Shown piece by piece: positions 40,365 through 50,611 of a DNA stretch of 64,000 nucleotides; positions within the stretch are counted from its first letter, which is position 1; each line of letters starts with the position of its first letter. This DNA is from Sodalis ligni. GTDB taxonomy: Bacteria; Pseudomonadota; Gammaproteobacteria; Enterobacterales; Enterobacteriaceae. Position numbers and translations under genes: made by a program. The notes under the pieces are model-generated. The model had not been told where the DNA came from and did not search any database. It saw nothing but the letters and a program-made list of their open reading frames with translations. The stretch is from assembly GCF_016865525.2 (NCBI RefSeq), contig NZ_CP075169.1:1550337-1614336 (forward strand), written 5' to 3'.

Positions 40365-41588
40365 TTAGTTGCCTTCCAGCAAGCGTTGCAGCAGTACGCC
40401 GTTGAGCATGGCCCGTTTCACCAGGGCAAAGGCGCCGATGGCCGAGCCGTGGTTCAGCGCGGAAATCACCACCGGCAGATTTTGCCGGAAACCGCTGAGA
40501 GTCTGGTTATCAATGCAGCGCTGCACCGCAGGCAGCAGGACTTTATGCGCTTCGGTAATTTCACCGGCCAGCACCACTTTTTGCGGATTGAACAGGTTGA
40601 TGGCGATGGCGATCACCTTGCCAAGATGATGTCCCACCTGCTCGATGACCTCGCATGCCAAAGGGTCGCCACGGTTGGCGGCTTTGCAAATGGCGTCAAT
40701 CTGGCAATTGTCTAGAGTGAGCTTGCTCGGGTAGCCCTGGTTGAGCAAATGCCGTACCCGTTGTTCGATGGCGCCGTTGGCGGCAATGGTTTCCAGACAG
40801 CCAAAGTTGCCGCAGTGGCACCGCTCTCCAAGCGGGTCTACCTGGATATGACCGATTTCCCCCACGTTGCCGTTACTGCCGAGAAAAATCTGGCCATTCA
40901 CCAGGATGCCCGCACCGGTGCCGCGGTGCAAACGAACCAAAATGGAGTCATCGCAGTCACGGGATGCACCAAAATAGTGCTCCGCCAGCGCCAAACTGCG
41001 GATGTCGTGGCCGACAAAAGCGGTTAAATGGAACCGCTTTTGTAAATTTTCCACCAGAGGCCACTGATTGACGGTGATATGCGGCATATAGCGCACCACG
41101 CCGGAATAGGGATCCACCAGGCCCGGCAGAATCACCGAAATGGCAATGAGCTCACGGATCTTGCGCTGGCTTTGTTCCAGAAAACGGCCGATGGCGGTAA
41201 ACAGCGCCTCTTCCAGCGCCTGCTGGGTCCGCTCAGGCAGCGGCACATACTCTTCGCACAGGGATTTGCCGGTGAGATCATACAGGGTGATGGTCGTGTC
41301 GTGACGGCCCAGGCGAATGCCGATGGCCTGAAAGGCGCGGGTTTCGGCAACGATGGAGATTGCCCGGCGGCCGCCGGTGGAGGCCTGTTGATCCACTTCG
41401 CGGATCAGGCCGCGTTCCAGCAGCTGGCGGGTAATCTTGGTGATGCTGGCCGGCGCCAGCTGACTCTGTTCCGCTATCTGAATGCGCGATATCGGACCTG
41501 ATTGGTCTATCAGGCGGTAGACCGCCGCGCCATTAAGTTGTTTTACAAGATCAACATTACCTATCGGGGCCTGTCCGCCTGGGGTCAT
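40365..41588 (-). CDS. nagC: N-acetylglucosamine repressor NagC
   Basis: ROK-family repressor of the GlcNAc genes, induced by GlcNAc-6-phosphate. The 407-residue protein has an N-terminal winged helix (about 15-80; GPISRIQIAEQSQLAPASITKITRQLLERGLI) and the ROK domain with the zinc motif CHCGNFGCLE and the loop HRGTGAGILVNGQ. It is the third gene of the nagBAC operon; its operators are at 43694 and 43789. No nagD follows, unlike E. coli; asnB comes next. Confidence 0.95.
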   Translation of the reverse strand: MTPGGQAPIGNVDLVKQLNGAAVYRLIDQSGPISRIQIAEQSQLAPASITKITRQLLERGLIREVDQQASTGGRRAISIVAETRAFQAIGIRLGRHDTTITLYDLTGKSLCEEYVPLPERTQQALEEALFTAIGRFLEQSQRKIRELIAISVILPGLVDPYSGVVRYMPHITVNQWPLVENLQKRFHLTAFVGHDIRSLALAEHYFGASRDCDDSILVRLHRGTGAGILVNGQIFLGSNGNVGEIGHIQVDPLGERCHCGNFGCLETIAANGAIEQRVRHLLNQGYPSKLTLDNCQIDAICKAANRGDPLACEVIEQVGHHLGKVIAIAINLFNPQKVVLAGEITEAHKVLLPAVQRCIDNQTLSGFRQNLPVVISALNHGSAIGAFALVKRAMLNGVLLQRLLEGN

Positions 41589-41609
41589 CAGTGCTCTACT
41601 CGCTCATCG

Positions 41610-42755
41610 TTAAACTTCATCGCCATTCACGATGGTTTTGATTATCCGGTAATCGCGGGTAAAGGCGGTAAGGTTAGCCGCTTTACCCACCTGCAGCGTA
41701 CCCAGACGATCGCTTATACCCAGAGCCTGCGCGGGGTATAAGGTTGCCATACGCAACGCTTCATCCAACGGAATACCGACATACTCGACGCTATTGCGTA
41801 CCGCGTCAATCATCGTGAGAGCCGAACCGCTCAGTGTGCCGTTTTCATCCAGGCACAGGCCGTCGCGGTAGTAGATTGTTTTACCGGCGAAAATAAACCG
41901 GTCAATCTTGCCGTCGGCTCCGGCCGGCGCGGTGGCATCGGTAATCAGCACCAGCTTTTCACCCTTGATGCGTTTAGCGTTGCGCACGTTGGCGTAATTG
42001 ACGTGCAGACCGTCGACGATGATGCCGCAGTAAATTTCCGGCGCATCGAAGATGGCCCCGATAAGGCCCGGTTCACGGCCCACCAGTTGGGGCATGGCAT
42101 TAAACAGGTGGGTGGCGGAGCCGACGCCGGCGGCAAAACCCGCTTTCGCCTGTTCATAGGTGGCGTTTGAATGTCCGGCGGAGACCACGATGCCCGCCTG
42201 CCGCAGGCGGCGGATAACGCCGGCATCCACCTGTTCCGGCGCCAGGGTGATCTGGGCGATAACGTCGGCATTGGCGCACAGATAGTCAATCATCGCCGCG
42301 TCGGGGGTCCGCATCAGCGCCGGATCGTGTGTGCCTTTTTTGATGGGATTCAAATAAGGCCCTTCCAGGTGCAGACCCAGCGCCTGGTTTTTATGTTGGG
42401 CTAAAAAAGCGCGCATCACGTCAATGGCGCGATGCATGAATTCATCAGTGCTGGTGATAAGCGTCGGCAGGAAGCTGGTACAGCCCGATTTCTCATTGGC
42501 ACGCTGCATAATTTCCAGCGTACCAACCGATAAAGCGTCGAGGGAGTCGTTGAATTGCACTCCGCCGCAGCCATTAAGCTGCAGATCGATAAAACCCGGC
42601 GCCAGGATGGCTCCGGACAAATCACGGCGTTCTATATCGGCCGGCAACGAGGCCGTCGGACAAACTGCGCTGATCAAGGCGTCGTCTATGATTAGCGCAT
42701 AGTCGTCAAGTACTTGATAGCCGGTAAAAATACGGCCATTGATTAATGCGTACAT
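41610..42755 (-). CDS. nagA: N-acetylglucosamine-6-phosphate deacetylase NagA
   Basis: Deacetylates GlcNAc-6-phosphate to glucosamine-6-phosphate for NagB. The 381-residue protein has the amidohydrolase barrel with [10 protein letters not shown] (metal Glu), [11 protein letters not shown] and [10 protein letters not shown] (metal His residues) and catalytic Asp in [10 protein letters not shown]. Start at 42755 ([12 protein letters not shown]) matches E. coli; the upstream ATG at 42779 lies within the intergenic junction with nagB. Confidence 0.95.
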   Translation of the reverse strand: MYALINGRIFTGYQVLDDYALIIDDALISAVCPTASLPADIERRDLSGAILAPGFIDLQLNGCGGVQFNDSLDALSVGTLEIMQRANEKSGCTSFLPTLITSTDEFMHRAIDVMRAFLAQHKNQALGLHLEGPYLNPIKKGTHDPALMRTPDAAMIDYLCANADVIAQITLAPEQVDAGVIRRLRQAGIVVSAGHSNATYEQAKAGFAAGVGSATHLFNAMPQLVGREPGLIGAIFDAPEIYCGIIVDGLHVNYANVRNAKRIKGEKLVLITDATAPAGADGKIDRFIFAGKTIYYRDGLCLDENGTLSGSALTMIDAVRNSVEYVGIPLDEALRMATLYPAQALGISDRLGTLQVGKAANLTAFTRDYRIIKTIVNGDEV

Positions 42756-42775
42756 CGTTCGCTCCCGGTTGACAG

Positions 42776-43576
42776 TCAAACAGCTTTAAGACTATCCGCT
42801 TCCAGTTCACGGAAATATTTCACTGTTTTGACCTTAAGTTCCAAAGTAGAAGGTTCATCGCAAACCATCACCGCTTTAGCATGAAGTTGTAGGCAACTGA
42901 TAGTCCACATATGATTGACATTACCTTCCACCGCGGCTTGCAAAGCCAGGGCTTTTTGGTGGCCAATCACCAGAATCATCACTTCTTCCGCGTCCAGCAG
43001 GGTGCCGACGCCCACGGTCAGGGCGAAACGGGGAACCTTTTCCACATCATCATCGAAGAAGCGGGAATTTACCCGGCGGGTTTCCTGTGTCAGGGTTTTG
43101 ATGCGGGTGCGGGACGCCAGCGACGAGGCCGGTTCATTAAAGGCGATATGACCATCGTTGCCGACGCCGCCCATAAACAGATGGATCTTGCCGTAGGATT
43201 TGATTTTCTCTTCGTAGCGTCGGCACTCTTCGTCGATGTCAGGCGCATTGCCGTTAAGAAGGTTGATATTTTCGCGCGGGATATCGATATGATCGAAGAA
43301 ATTCTTATGCATGAAAGTATGATAGCTCTCAGGATGCGACGCGGGCAGGCCGACGTATTCATCCATATTGAAAGTGACCACATTTTTAAAGCTGACCTGG
43401 CCCGCTTTATGCATTTCAATAAGATATTTGTACGCTTCAAGGGGGGTGCTGCCGGTGGGCAGTCCCAGGATAAAGGGTCGTTCCGCGGTGGGTTTAAACG
43501 CATTGATGCGGCTGACGATATAGGCGGCGGCCCATTTGCCGACTTCAGCGGCGGTTTGTAACGGAATGAGTCTCAT
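42776..43576 (-). CDS. nagB: Glucosamine-6-phosphate deaminase NagB
   Basis: Converts glucosamine-6-phosphate to fructose-6-phosphate and ammonia. The 266-residue length equals the E. coli enzyme with the start at 43576 ([13 protein letters not shown]). Motifs [23 protein letters not shown] (catalytic Asp) and [14 protein letters not shown] are intact. First gene of nagBAC, divergent from nagE. Confidence 0.96.
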   Translation of the reverse strand: MRLIPLQTAAEVGKWAAAYIVSRINAFKPTAERPFILGLPTGSTPLEAYKYLIEMHKAGQVSFKNVVTFNMDEYVGLPASHPESYHTFMHKNFFDHIDIPRENINLLNGNAPDIDEECRRYEEKIKSYGKIHLFMGGVGNDGHIAFNEPASSLASRTRIKTLTQETRRVNSRFFDDDVEKVPRFALTVGVGTLLDAEEVMILVIGHQKALALQAAVEGNVNHMWTISCLQLHAKAVMVCDEPSTLELKVKTVKYFRELEADSLKAV

Positions 43577-43693
43577 CATTGACCTCTTGCAGATTAGGGC
43601 ATATCTCCGGCCTGGCATGAAGAGTATAGCGTTGACGCCTTCCCCCTGAAACAATTAGGGACTACTCTTCACGCCGCCGGTACAGTTTTATGC

Positions 43694-43716
43694 GGATTTT
43701 TCGCTTAGCAAAATAA
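43694..43716. promoter_or_regulatory. NagC operator, nagB side
   Basis: Imperfect palindrome around ATTTTTCG...CAAAATAA, resembling the AT-rich NagC box. Its centre lies about nine helical turns from the second box at 43789, as expected for a repression loop between nagB and nagE. Confidence 0.7.
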
Positions 43717-43758
43717 GTTTGACATATTTATCAGAATAAGTCACAAATTCGACAGCAA

Positions 43759-43780
43759 CAAGGTGACAATAATCACATAT
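43759..43780. promoter_or_regulatory. CRP site between nagB and nagE
   Basis: GGTGA-CAATAA-TCACA (43762-43777) matches the CRP consensus TGTGA-N6-TCACA at nine of ten positions. It lies between the two NagC boxes, as in E. coli. Confidence 0.78.
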
Positions 43781-43788
43781 TGCTGGTA

Positions 43789-43811
43789 TTTAATTTGCGT
43801 TGAAAATTAAA
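43789..43811. promoter_or_regulatory. NagC operator, nagE side
   Basis: TTTAATTT-GCGTTGA-AAATTAAA, a 23-bp sequence with perfect 8-bp arms, matching the NagC box layout. Confidence 0.8.
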
Positions 43812-43916
43812 CTTCCTACACTGCTGGTGATGGGGTCATTTAACGCGAAATTGGAAGCAGGCAGGGGTAACAGCCCAAAATTTGGGTTGTACAATAGGGT
43901 CTAAAGGGGAATCAAG

Positions 43917-45965
43917 GTGAATATACTCAGTTATCTACAGAAGATCGGCCGTGCGCTGATGGTGCCGGTGGCGACATTGCCCGCCGCCGCCATCCTGATG
44001 GGTGTCGGCTACTGGATTGACCCGGTGGGCTGGGGAAGCGACAGTTCGCTGGCCGCTTTTTTCATCACAGCCGGTTCGGCAATCATCAATAATATGTCTT
44101 TGCTGTTCGCCGTGGGCGTGGCGTACGGCATGTCCAAGGACAAGGATGGCGCGGCGGCGTTGTCCGGCCTGGTGGGTTTCATGGTGGTCACCACCCTGTG
44201 CGCGCCGGCGGCAGTGGCGATGATTCAGAAAATTCCGGTGGCCAGCGTTCCCGCGGCCTTCGGCAAGATCAATAACCAGTTCGTCGGCATCTTGGTGGGC
44301 ATCATTTCCGCCGAGCTGTATAACCGCTTCAGCCAAGTCGAGCTGCCCAAGGCCCTGTCATTCTTCAGCGGACGGCGCCTGGTGCCTATACTGGTTTCCT
44401 TTGTGATGATCGTCGTATCGTTCATCCTGATGTATGTCTGGCCGGTGATTTTTAATGCCCTGGTGGGTTTCGGGGTGTACATCCAGCATATGGGCGCGCT
44501 CGGCGCGGGCATCTACGCCTTCTTTAACCGCCTGCTGATTCCGGTCGGCCTGCACCATGCGCTGAACTCGGTATTCTGGTTCGACGTGGCCGGCATCAAC
44601 GACATTCCCAAATTCCTCGGCGGCGCGCAATCCATCGCCAACGGTACCGGTATCCCCGGCATCACCGGCCGCTATCAGGCCGGCTTCTTCCCGATCATGA
44701 TGTTCGGTTTGCCCGGCGCCGCTCTGGCCATCTATCATTGCGCCCGTCCGGAAAACAGAAGCAAAGTGGCCGGTATCATGCTGGCCGGCGCCTTCGCCGC
44801 GTTTTTTACCGGTATCACCGAACCGCTGGAATTCTCCTTCATGTTCGTGGCGCCGGTGCTGTATTTCCTGCACGCGCTATTAACCGGTTTGTCGGTATTT
44901 ATCGCCGCCAGCATGCACTGGATGGCCGGTTTCGGCTTCAGCGCCGGCCTGGTGGATATGGTGCTGTCGTCCCGCAACCCGCTGGCCGTGCACTGGTATA
45001 TGCTGATTCCGCAAGGGATTGTGTTTTTCGTCATCTATTATGTGGTATTCCGTTACACCATCAACCGCTTCAATCTGCTGACCCCGGGACGTGAACTGGC
45101 CATGGCCGGCGATGAAGCAGACGGTTACGATGTCGATGTGGACGCTAACCCGGTAGCAGGCGGCAAGGCCGGCGAAACCGAAGTGCTGGCGCGCCGTTTT
45201 ATCAGCTCGGTAGGCGGATCGGATAACCTGACCGGTATCGATGCCTGCATCACCCGTCTGCGCCTGAGCGTCAAAGACTCGGCGATAGTAAATGAATCCC
45301 TGGCGAAAAACCTGGGGGCTCAGGGGGTGATTCGTTTAAATAAAGAGAGCGTGCAGATTATCGTCGGCACCCGTGCCGAAATCATTGCCGATGCCATGCG
45401 CAAAGTGCTCACCACCGGCCCGGTGGCGGCGGCCAGGTCGGTTTCCCAAGCGCCCGCGGCGGCGCCGGTTACGCCGATTCATGCACCCCAGGACGCGCGT
45501 CCGGTTGTGGTCAGCCTGATTTCACCGCTGACCGGTGAAATCGTGCCGCTGGAGCAGGTGCCTGATGAAGGTTTTGCCAGCAAAGCCGTGGGGGAGGGGG
45601 TAGCCGTTCGTCCCACCGGTAAGCTGGTCTTGTCGCCCGCCAACGGGACGCTGGTGAAGATGTTCGGTACCCACCATGCATTTTGCCTGGAAACCGACAC
45701 CGGCGCCGAAGTGGTGGTGCATATCGGTATCGATACCGTCAATTTGCAGGGGCAGGGTTTCACCTGTCTGGTGGACGAAGGCAGCAAGGTCACCCAGGGA
45801 CAGCCGATTCTTGAGCTCGATCTGGAATATCTGAATGCCAACGCCCGTTCCATGATAAGTCCGGTGGTTATCACCAATATGGACCAGTTCGGTGCGATTT
45901 CCGCTACCGCTACCGGCCTGGTGATTGCCGGCGAAAGTAAATTGCTCGATATCACCGCGAAATAA
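43917..45965 (+). CDS. nagE: GlcNAc-specific PTS permease EIICBA, NagE
   Basis: Takes up and phosphorylates N-acetylglucosamine. The 682-residue protein joins EIIC (about 1-375, about ten membrane segments), EIIB (about 420-495; phosphorylated Cys in TGIDACITRLRLSV) and EIIA (about 525-680; phosphorylated His in VVVHIGIDTVNL). The GTG start has AAAGGGGAATCAAG upstream. It is about 30 residues longer than E. coli NagE because of an Ala/Pro-rich linker between EIIB and EIIA. Regulated by NagC and CRP from the shared intergenic region. Confidence 0.95.
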   Translation: MNILSYLQKIGRALMVPVATLPAAAILMGVGYWIDPVGWGSDSSLAAFFITAGSAIINNMSLLFAVGVAYGMSKDKDGAAALSGLVGFMVVTTLCAPAAVAMIQKIPVASVPAAFGKINNQFVGILVGIISAELYNRFSQVELPKALSFFSGRRLVPILVSFVMIVVSFILMYVWPVIFNALVGFGVYIQHMGALGAGIYAFFNRLLIPVGLHHALNSVFWFDVAGINDIPKFLGGAQSIANGTGIPGITGRYQAGFFPIMMFGLPGAALAIYHCARPENRSKVAGIMLAGAFAAFFTGITEPLEFSFMFVAPVLYFLHALLTGLSVFIAASMHWMAGFGFSAGLVDMVLSSRNPLAVHWYMLIPQGIVFFVIYYVVFRYTINRFNLLTPGRELAMAGDEADGYDVDVDANPVAGGKAGETEVLARRFISSVGGSDNLTGIDACITRLRLSVKDSAIVNESLAKNLGAQGVIRLNKESVQIIVGTRAEIIADAMRKVLTTGPVAAARSVSQAPAAAPVTPIHAPQDARPVVVSLISPLTGEIVPLEQVPDEGFASKAVGEGVAVRPTGKLVLSPANGTLVKMFGTHHAFCLETDTGAEVVVHIGIDTVNLQGQGFTCLVDEGSKVTQGQPILELDLEYLNANARSMISPVVITNMDQFGAISATATGLVIAGESKLLDITAK

Positions 45966-45972
45966 GTCCTGA

Positions 45973-46153
45973 ACCGTTCCGATGGTTGTCGATAAACGTA
46001 CTGGGAGTCAATTAGTCGGGACGGGATGATAGAAAAGTAAACCGTCCGCGCCAGGGATGGCGCGGATCGAGCCTACAAGGACGTATTCACGGCGGGTTTA
46101 CGATCTAGTATTCTGTCCCGACCGGGCACGTTGTCAATAAGCTACGGAACGGT
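45973..46153. repeat. 181-bp nested inverted-repeat element between nagE and glnS
   Basis: Four nested pairs of arms: ACCGTTCCG/CGGAACGGT (45973-45981, 46145-46153), GTCGGGAC/GTCCCGAC (46015-46022, 46115-46122), GTAAACC/GGTTTAC (about 46037-46043, 46095-46101) and the inner hairpin TCCGCGCC-AGGGAT-GGCGCGGA (46045-46066). The outer part also has a near direct repeat GTTGTCGATAA / GTTGTCAATAA. It could be a miniature inverted-repeat element or a complex transcript end for nagE. No open reading frame lies inside. Confidence 0.7.
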
Positions 46154-46395
46154 AAACCGTCCCTCCATTTTTCCAGCCAAGCCCGTTTGCCCTTATCCCC
46201 CGTCCATTCCCTGCTTATGGTAGAATAGTGCTAACCGGCAACGCTCCGTCATTGAACGCCGAGCGGGCATCCGGCCAAGTCCGGCTTGAGATTTTTCGCA
46301 ACTAACGGTTGTGTCGGAACCTGGCATGTTGGAACATATAGCCTTATGGGTATTAGAGGAATGAATGTCGTGCTTTCGTTTAGAGGAACATCAAG

Positions 46396-48063
46396 ATGAG
46401 TGAGGCTGAAGCCCGCCCGACTAATTTTATTCGTCAAATTATTGATGAAGATCTGGCCACCGGGAAGCACACCTCCGTGCATACCCGTTTCCCGCCGGAG
46501 CCTAACGGCTATCTGCATATCGGCCATGCCAAATCCATTTGCCTGAATTTCGGCATCGCCAAGGATTATCAGGGAAAATGCAACCTGCGGTTCGACGATA
46601 CCAATCCGGCGAAAGAAGATATCGAATATGTCGATTCCATCAAGCAGGACGTGAAATGGCTGGGATTTGAGTGGAGCGGTGAAATCCATTATTCCTCGGA
46701 TTACTTTGATCAACTGCACGCCTATGCCATCGAATTGATCAACAAAGGGCTGGCCTACGTGGACGAGCTCTCTCCCGACGCCATCCGCGAATACCGCGGC
46801 AATTTGACCACTCCCGGCAAAAACAGCCCGTTCCGCGAGCGTCCGGTGGAGCAGAACCTGGCGCTGTTCGCCATTATGCGCAGCGGCGGATTCCCGGAAG
46901 GTTCCGCCTGCCTGCGGGCCAAAATCGACATGGCCTCGCCTTTTATGGTGATGCGCGACCCGGTGCTTTACCGTATCAAGTTCGCCGAGCATCATCAGAC
47001 CGGGTCCAAGTGGTGCATCTATCCGATGTATGACTTTACTCACTGCATCTCCGACGCCCTGGAAGGCATCACCCATTCATTATGCACCCTCGAGTTCCAG
47101 GATAACCGCCGCCTGTATGACTGGGTGCTGGACAATATCACCATTCCCTGCCATCCGCGGCAGTATGAATTTTCGCGGCTCAACCTCGAATACGCCATTA
47201 TGTCCAAGCGTAAGCTTAACCAGCTGGTGGCGGATAAGATTGTCGAGGGCTGGGACGACCCGCGCATGCCCACCATCTCCGGCTTGCGCCGCCGCGGTTA
47301 TACCGCCTCGTCTATTCGTGAGTTTTGCCGCCGCATCGGGGTGACCAAGCAGGAAAACAACGTGGAAATGGCCGCGCTGGAAGCCTGTATCCGCGAGGAT
47401 TTGAACGAATCCGCGCCTCGCGCGATGGCGGTTATCGATCCGGTGAAAGTCATTATCGAGAATCTGCCGGCGGGTTACGAAGAAGACGTCACCATGCCCA
47501 ATCATCCCAACAATCCGGCGATGGGAAGCCGTCAGGTAGCCTTCAGCCGCGAGATCTATATCGATCGCGCGGATTTTCGCGAAGAGGCCAATAAACAGTA
47601 CAAGCGCCTGGTGCTGGGTAAAGAGGTCCGTTTGCGCAACGCCTATGTCATCAAGGCTGAGCGCATCGATAAAGACCTGCAGGGTGAGATCACCGCTATC
47701 TATTGTTCTTACGATCCCGAGACCCTGAGCAAGGATCCGGCGGACGGGCGCAAGGTAAAAGGCGTGATCCACTGGGTTTCCGCCACGCGCAATATCGCGG
47801 CGGAGTTCCGGTTATACGACCGTTTGTTCAGCGACGCCAATCCGGCGGCGGCGGATGACTTTCTCGCCACCATCAATCCGCAATCCCTGGTAATCAAGCA
47901 GGGTTTCGCCGAGTGCGGCGTCCTGAACGCCAAGCCGGAACAGCCCTATCAGTTCGAACGGGAAGGGTATTTTTGCGCCGACAGCCGCTACTTTAGCCAG
48001 CAGCATCCGGTGTTCAACCGCACCGTGGGGCTGCGGGATACCTGGACTAAAATCGCCCTTTGA
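46396..48063 (+). CDS. glnS: Glutaminyl-tRNA synthetase
   Basis: Class I synthetase for tRNA-Gln, 555 residues (E. coli 554). HIGH-type motif is [15 protein letters not shown] (about 34-48) and the KMSKS equivalent is [10 protein letters not shown] (about 268). The C-terminal anticodon-binding beta-barrels end in [11 protein letters not shown]. The AGGAACATCAAG upstream gives the ribosome binding site. Its last 17 bases overlap the convergent alsK gene. Confidence 0.97.
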   Translation: MSEAEARPTNFIRQIIDEDLATGKHTSVHTRFPPEPNGYLHIGHAKSICLNFGIAKDYQGKCNLRFDDTNPAKEDIEYVDSIKQDVKWLGFEWSGEIHYSSDYFDQLHAYAIELINKGLAYVDELSPDAIREYRGNLTTPGKNSPFRERPVEQNLALFAIMRSGGFPEGSACLRAKIDMASPFMVMRDPVLYRIKFAEHHQTGSKWCIYPMYDFTHCISDALEGITHSLCTLEFQDNRRLYDWVLDNITIPCHPRQYEFSRLNLEYAIMSKRKLNQLVADKIVEGWDDPRMPTISGLRRRGYTASSIREFCRRIGVTKQENNVEMAALEACIREDLNESAPRAMAVIDPVKVIIENLPAGYEEDVTMPNHPNNPAMGSRQVAFSREIYIDRADFREEANKQYKRLVLGKEVRLRNAYVIKAERIDKDLQGEITAIYCSYDPETLSKDPADGRKVKGVIHWVSATRNIAAEFRLYDRLFSDANPAAADDFLATINPQSLVIKQGFAECGVLNAKPEQPYQFEREGYFCADSRYFSQQHPVFNRTVGLRDTWTKIAL

Positions 48064-48964
48064 CCGGCATGTTCAGTCCCATGCGGGCGGCGCCTATGGC
48101 GCCGTTGAAAGAGGACGAAGAGGCCTTGGCAAAGGTCAGCGCCGTATAAGGTAGGGGTTTGCGGGTAAACAGGCCGGTACGCTCCACGAGCCGGTCATAG
48201 GGGAAATCCGCCATATCCATCACGCCGCCCCCCAGCAAAACGTAATCGGGATCGAACAGGTTGATCCCGGTTGCAATGGCTTTTGCCGCCAAATCCATAA
48301 ACTCCGCCAGGCTCTTTTCATTTCGGGCATAGGTGAAAATCTCAGTCAGCGGGTAGTCCCGGGGCGCTCCGGCGTACCAGCGGGCCAGGGCCACGCCGGA
48401 GCACAGGGTTTCCAGACAGCCCGGATTGCCGCAGCCGCAGCGGGCGGCGGGATCCCCCAGGGGGATGTGGCCGAGTTCGCCGGCGACCCCGTGCGCGCCG
48501 ACATAAGGGGCACCGTTCAGCCAGACCCCGAAACCGAAGCCGGTCCCCAGATAGAAGCCCAGAACCAGCTTATCCGCTATCTGCCCCTCGGTGACGTCAT
48601 AATACAATTGCATATTCACATCACGTTCAAAGGTCACCGGGCATAAAAAATTCTCTTCCAGGCAGGTGGCCAGATCGGTGAATTCCCCGGCATCGCAAGG
48701 CAGGTTGGGCACGGAAATAATGGTCCTTTTATCCCGGCCGATGGAGGCGGGAAGACCTATCATCAAGGCGGCGACATCCGCCTCGCGGCCTGACAGATGC
48801 CCCTTGATAAAGGCTACCAGCCCCTTGGCCAGGCCGCCGGCTATCACCGGTTGGGTTCTTTCCTTATCGGTTATCACTACCTGGCCGTGAGCGGTTAATA
48901 AACAGATCCTGATATGGGTGGCGCCCATATCCACCCCTACCACGACTTTTTGGCGTTTACGCAT
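48047..48964 (-). CDS. alsK: D-allose kinase AlsK
   Basis: ROK-family sugar kinase that phosphorylates D-allose to allose-6-phosphate. The 305-residue protein (E. coli 309) has the ATP motif [15 protein letters not shown], the sugar loop [10 protein letters not shown] and the zinc motif [10 protein letters not shown]. Start at 48964 overlaps the alsE end by 8 bases. Last gene of the als operon; its stop lies inside the end of the convergent glnS gene. Confidence 0.92.
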   Translation of the reverse strand: MRKRQKVVVGVDMGATHIRICLLTAHGQVVITDKERTQPVIAGGLAKGLVAFIKGHLSGREADVAALMIGLPASIGRDKRTIISVPNLPCDAGEFTDLATCLEENFLCPVTFERDVNMQLYYDVTEGQIADKLVLGFYLGTGFGFGVWLNGAPYVGAHGVAGELGHIPLGDPAARCGCGNPGCLETLCSGVALARWYAGAPRDYPLTEIFTYARNEKSLAEFMDLAAKAIATGINLFDPDYVLLGGGVMDMADFPYDRLVERTGLFTRKPLPYTALTFAKASSSSFNGAIGAARMGLNMPVKGRF

Positions 48965-49643
48965 GGCCGTCAGCCTCGTTCTGGGCATGCTGGATATTCG
49001 CCTGCATGATTTGCCAGGCCTGGCGGATATCGGCGGCATTGTTGAATAAACCGGAGGAGCCGACGATAAACACATCCGCGCCCGCCTCAATCAAGGATTT
49101 AAACGTCCGCTCATTGCACGAACCGTCAATTTCGATTTCATAGCGCAGCCGATGCTGTTCGCGATAGCGTTTCAGCTCCCTGATTTTATCCAGCATTTCA
49201 CTGATAAAAGGCTGGCCGGCAAAACCGGGATCGACGGTCAGCACGGTAATTTTATCCGCGAGATGGATATAATATTTCATGACCTCCACCGTGCTTTCCG
49301 GACTCAGGATAAAACCCACCTTTAGCCCCAGGGAAGTGATTTTATCCACCACCCGGAACGCCTGGCCGGAAAGCGTTTCGGGATGCAGGGTAATCATACC
49401 GGCGCCGGCGGCGGCCAGTGTTTCGATATAATCCTCGGGATTGGTGACCATCAAATGGCAGTCCATGGGCTTGGTGGCCAGACGTTTTACCTGCTCGACA
49501 AAAAACGGCGACAGCGTCAGGTTGGGCACAAAATGCCCGTCCATGATATCGATATGCAGATAATCGGCGTGACCATCGATAAATTCGATCTGTTCTTTAA
49601 AATTGCTTAAATCCATACACATCAGAGAAGGCGAAATTTTCAT
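48957..49643 (-). CDS. alsE: D-allulose-6-phosphate 3-epimerase AlsE
   Basis: Ribulose-phosphate 3-epimerase family TIM barrel, 228 residues, converting allulose-6-phosphate to fructose-6-phosphate. Metal and catalytic motifs: SLMCMDL, YLHIDIMDGHFVPN, MDCHLMV, TVDPGFAGQPFI and EIDGSC. The operon context (alsK, alsA-C) sets the substrate. Upstream GGGGCCCGATATG gives a weak ribosome binding site. Confidence 0.93.
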   Translation of the reverse strand: MKISPSLMCMDLSNFKEQIEFIDGHADYLHIDIMDGHFVPNLTLSPFFVEQVKRLATKPMDCHLMVTNPEDYIETLAAAGAGMITLHPETLSGQAFRVVDKITSLGLKVGFILSPESTVEVMKYYIHLADKITVLTVDPGFAGQPFISEMLDKIRELKRYREQHRLRYEIEIDGSCNERTFKSLIEAGADVFIVGSSGLFNNAADIRQAWQIMQANIQHAQNEADGHA

Positions 49644-49652
49644 ATCGGGCCC

Positions 49653-50600
49653 CTATTTACTGATCAGCCGATCTAATGCCACGGCGGCGATAATTAATCC
49701 CCCCATGACCACTAATTGGTAATACGTTTGTACTTGCAGAATATTCAGTCCGTTATTGATGGTACCTATAATCAAACCGCCGATAACCACGGAGAAAATC
49801 CGCCCTTTGCCGCCAAAAAAACTGGTTCCGCCGATGATGGCGCTGGCGATGGCATAGGTCTCAAAACCGATACCGGCCAGAGGTTCCGCCGCCCCCAGGC
49901 GCGCGGTCGACACCACGCCGGCCAGCCCGGCGCAGATGCCGGAAATGATAAATACGATAAGAATGTGGAATTTGACATCGATGCCGGAAAAGAAGGCGGA
50001 ATTCTTATTCCCCCCCAGGGCGTAAATGTTGCGGCCAAGACGGGTATGGGAGGTGATGAACCACAGGATGACGGCAATCAACAAGGCAAAGATCACCGGG
50101 ACCGGGATCCCTAATGGACTGGCGGCGAAAAAATTAACGAAACCGAATGAAAAGCCATAAACCGAATTGGCATCGGAAATAACCAGCGTGACGCCGCGGA
50201 AAATCGCGTTGGTACCAAGGGTAATGATAAACGGATGCAGGCCGGTCCAATTCACCAGACAGCCATTAATAGCCCCGAGCAGTCCGCCCACCAACACTCC
50301 GCCGATCAGCGCCGCCGATAGAGGGTCAAGACCCGCCAGCATCAATTTTGCCGTTACCATGCCGGACAACGCCAATACTGCCCCAACCGACAGGTCGATA
50401 CCCGCCACCAGTATGGCAAAAAATTCCCCCATGCCGATAAGCACGGTAACCGACCTTTGCACCAGAATCTGAGTGATATTATTGGCTTTTAAAAAATACT
50501 CACTGGATAAAGAACCAAAGATCGCAACGATAATGGCCAGGATAAAAAAGGTGCCGTATTGATCCCAAAATTTCTGGAAGTTGAACTTGGACTTATCCAT
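49653..50600 (-). CDS. alsC: D-allose ABC transporter permease AlsC
   Basis: RbsC-type inner-membrane permease, 315 residues, with about eight to ten membrane helices; family segments EFFAILVAGIDLSVGAVLALSG and LGTNAIFRGVTLVIS are visible. The ATG at 50600 is chosen because AGGGGAA lies 7 bases upstream and the gene then begins 11 bases behind the alsA stop; the ATG at 50633 overlaps alsA. Confidence 0.92.
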   Translation of the reverse strand: MDKSKFNFQKFWDQYGTFFILAIIVAIFGSLSSEYFLKANNITQILVQRSVTVLIGMGEFFAILVAGIDLSVGAVLALSGMVTAKLMLAGLDPLSAALIGGVLVGGLLGAINGCLVNWTGLHPFIITLGTNAIFRGVTLVISDANSVYGFSFGFVNFFAASPLGIPVPVIFALLIAVILWFITSHTRLGRNIYALGGNKNSAFFSGIDVKFHILIVFIISGICAGLAGVVSTARLGAAEPLAGIGFETYAIASAIIGGTSFFGGKGRIFSVVIGGLIIGTINNGLNILQVQTYYQLVVMGGLIIAAVALDRLISK

Positions 50601-50611
50601 TTTTATTTCCC

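Noticed and set aside
46249..47076. 275-codon open frame antisense to the start of glnS
   Set aside because: Overlaps the conserved HIGH region of GlnRS; no own signal.
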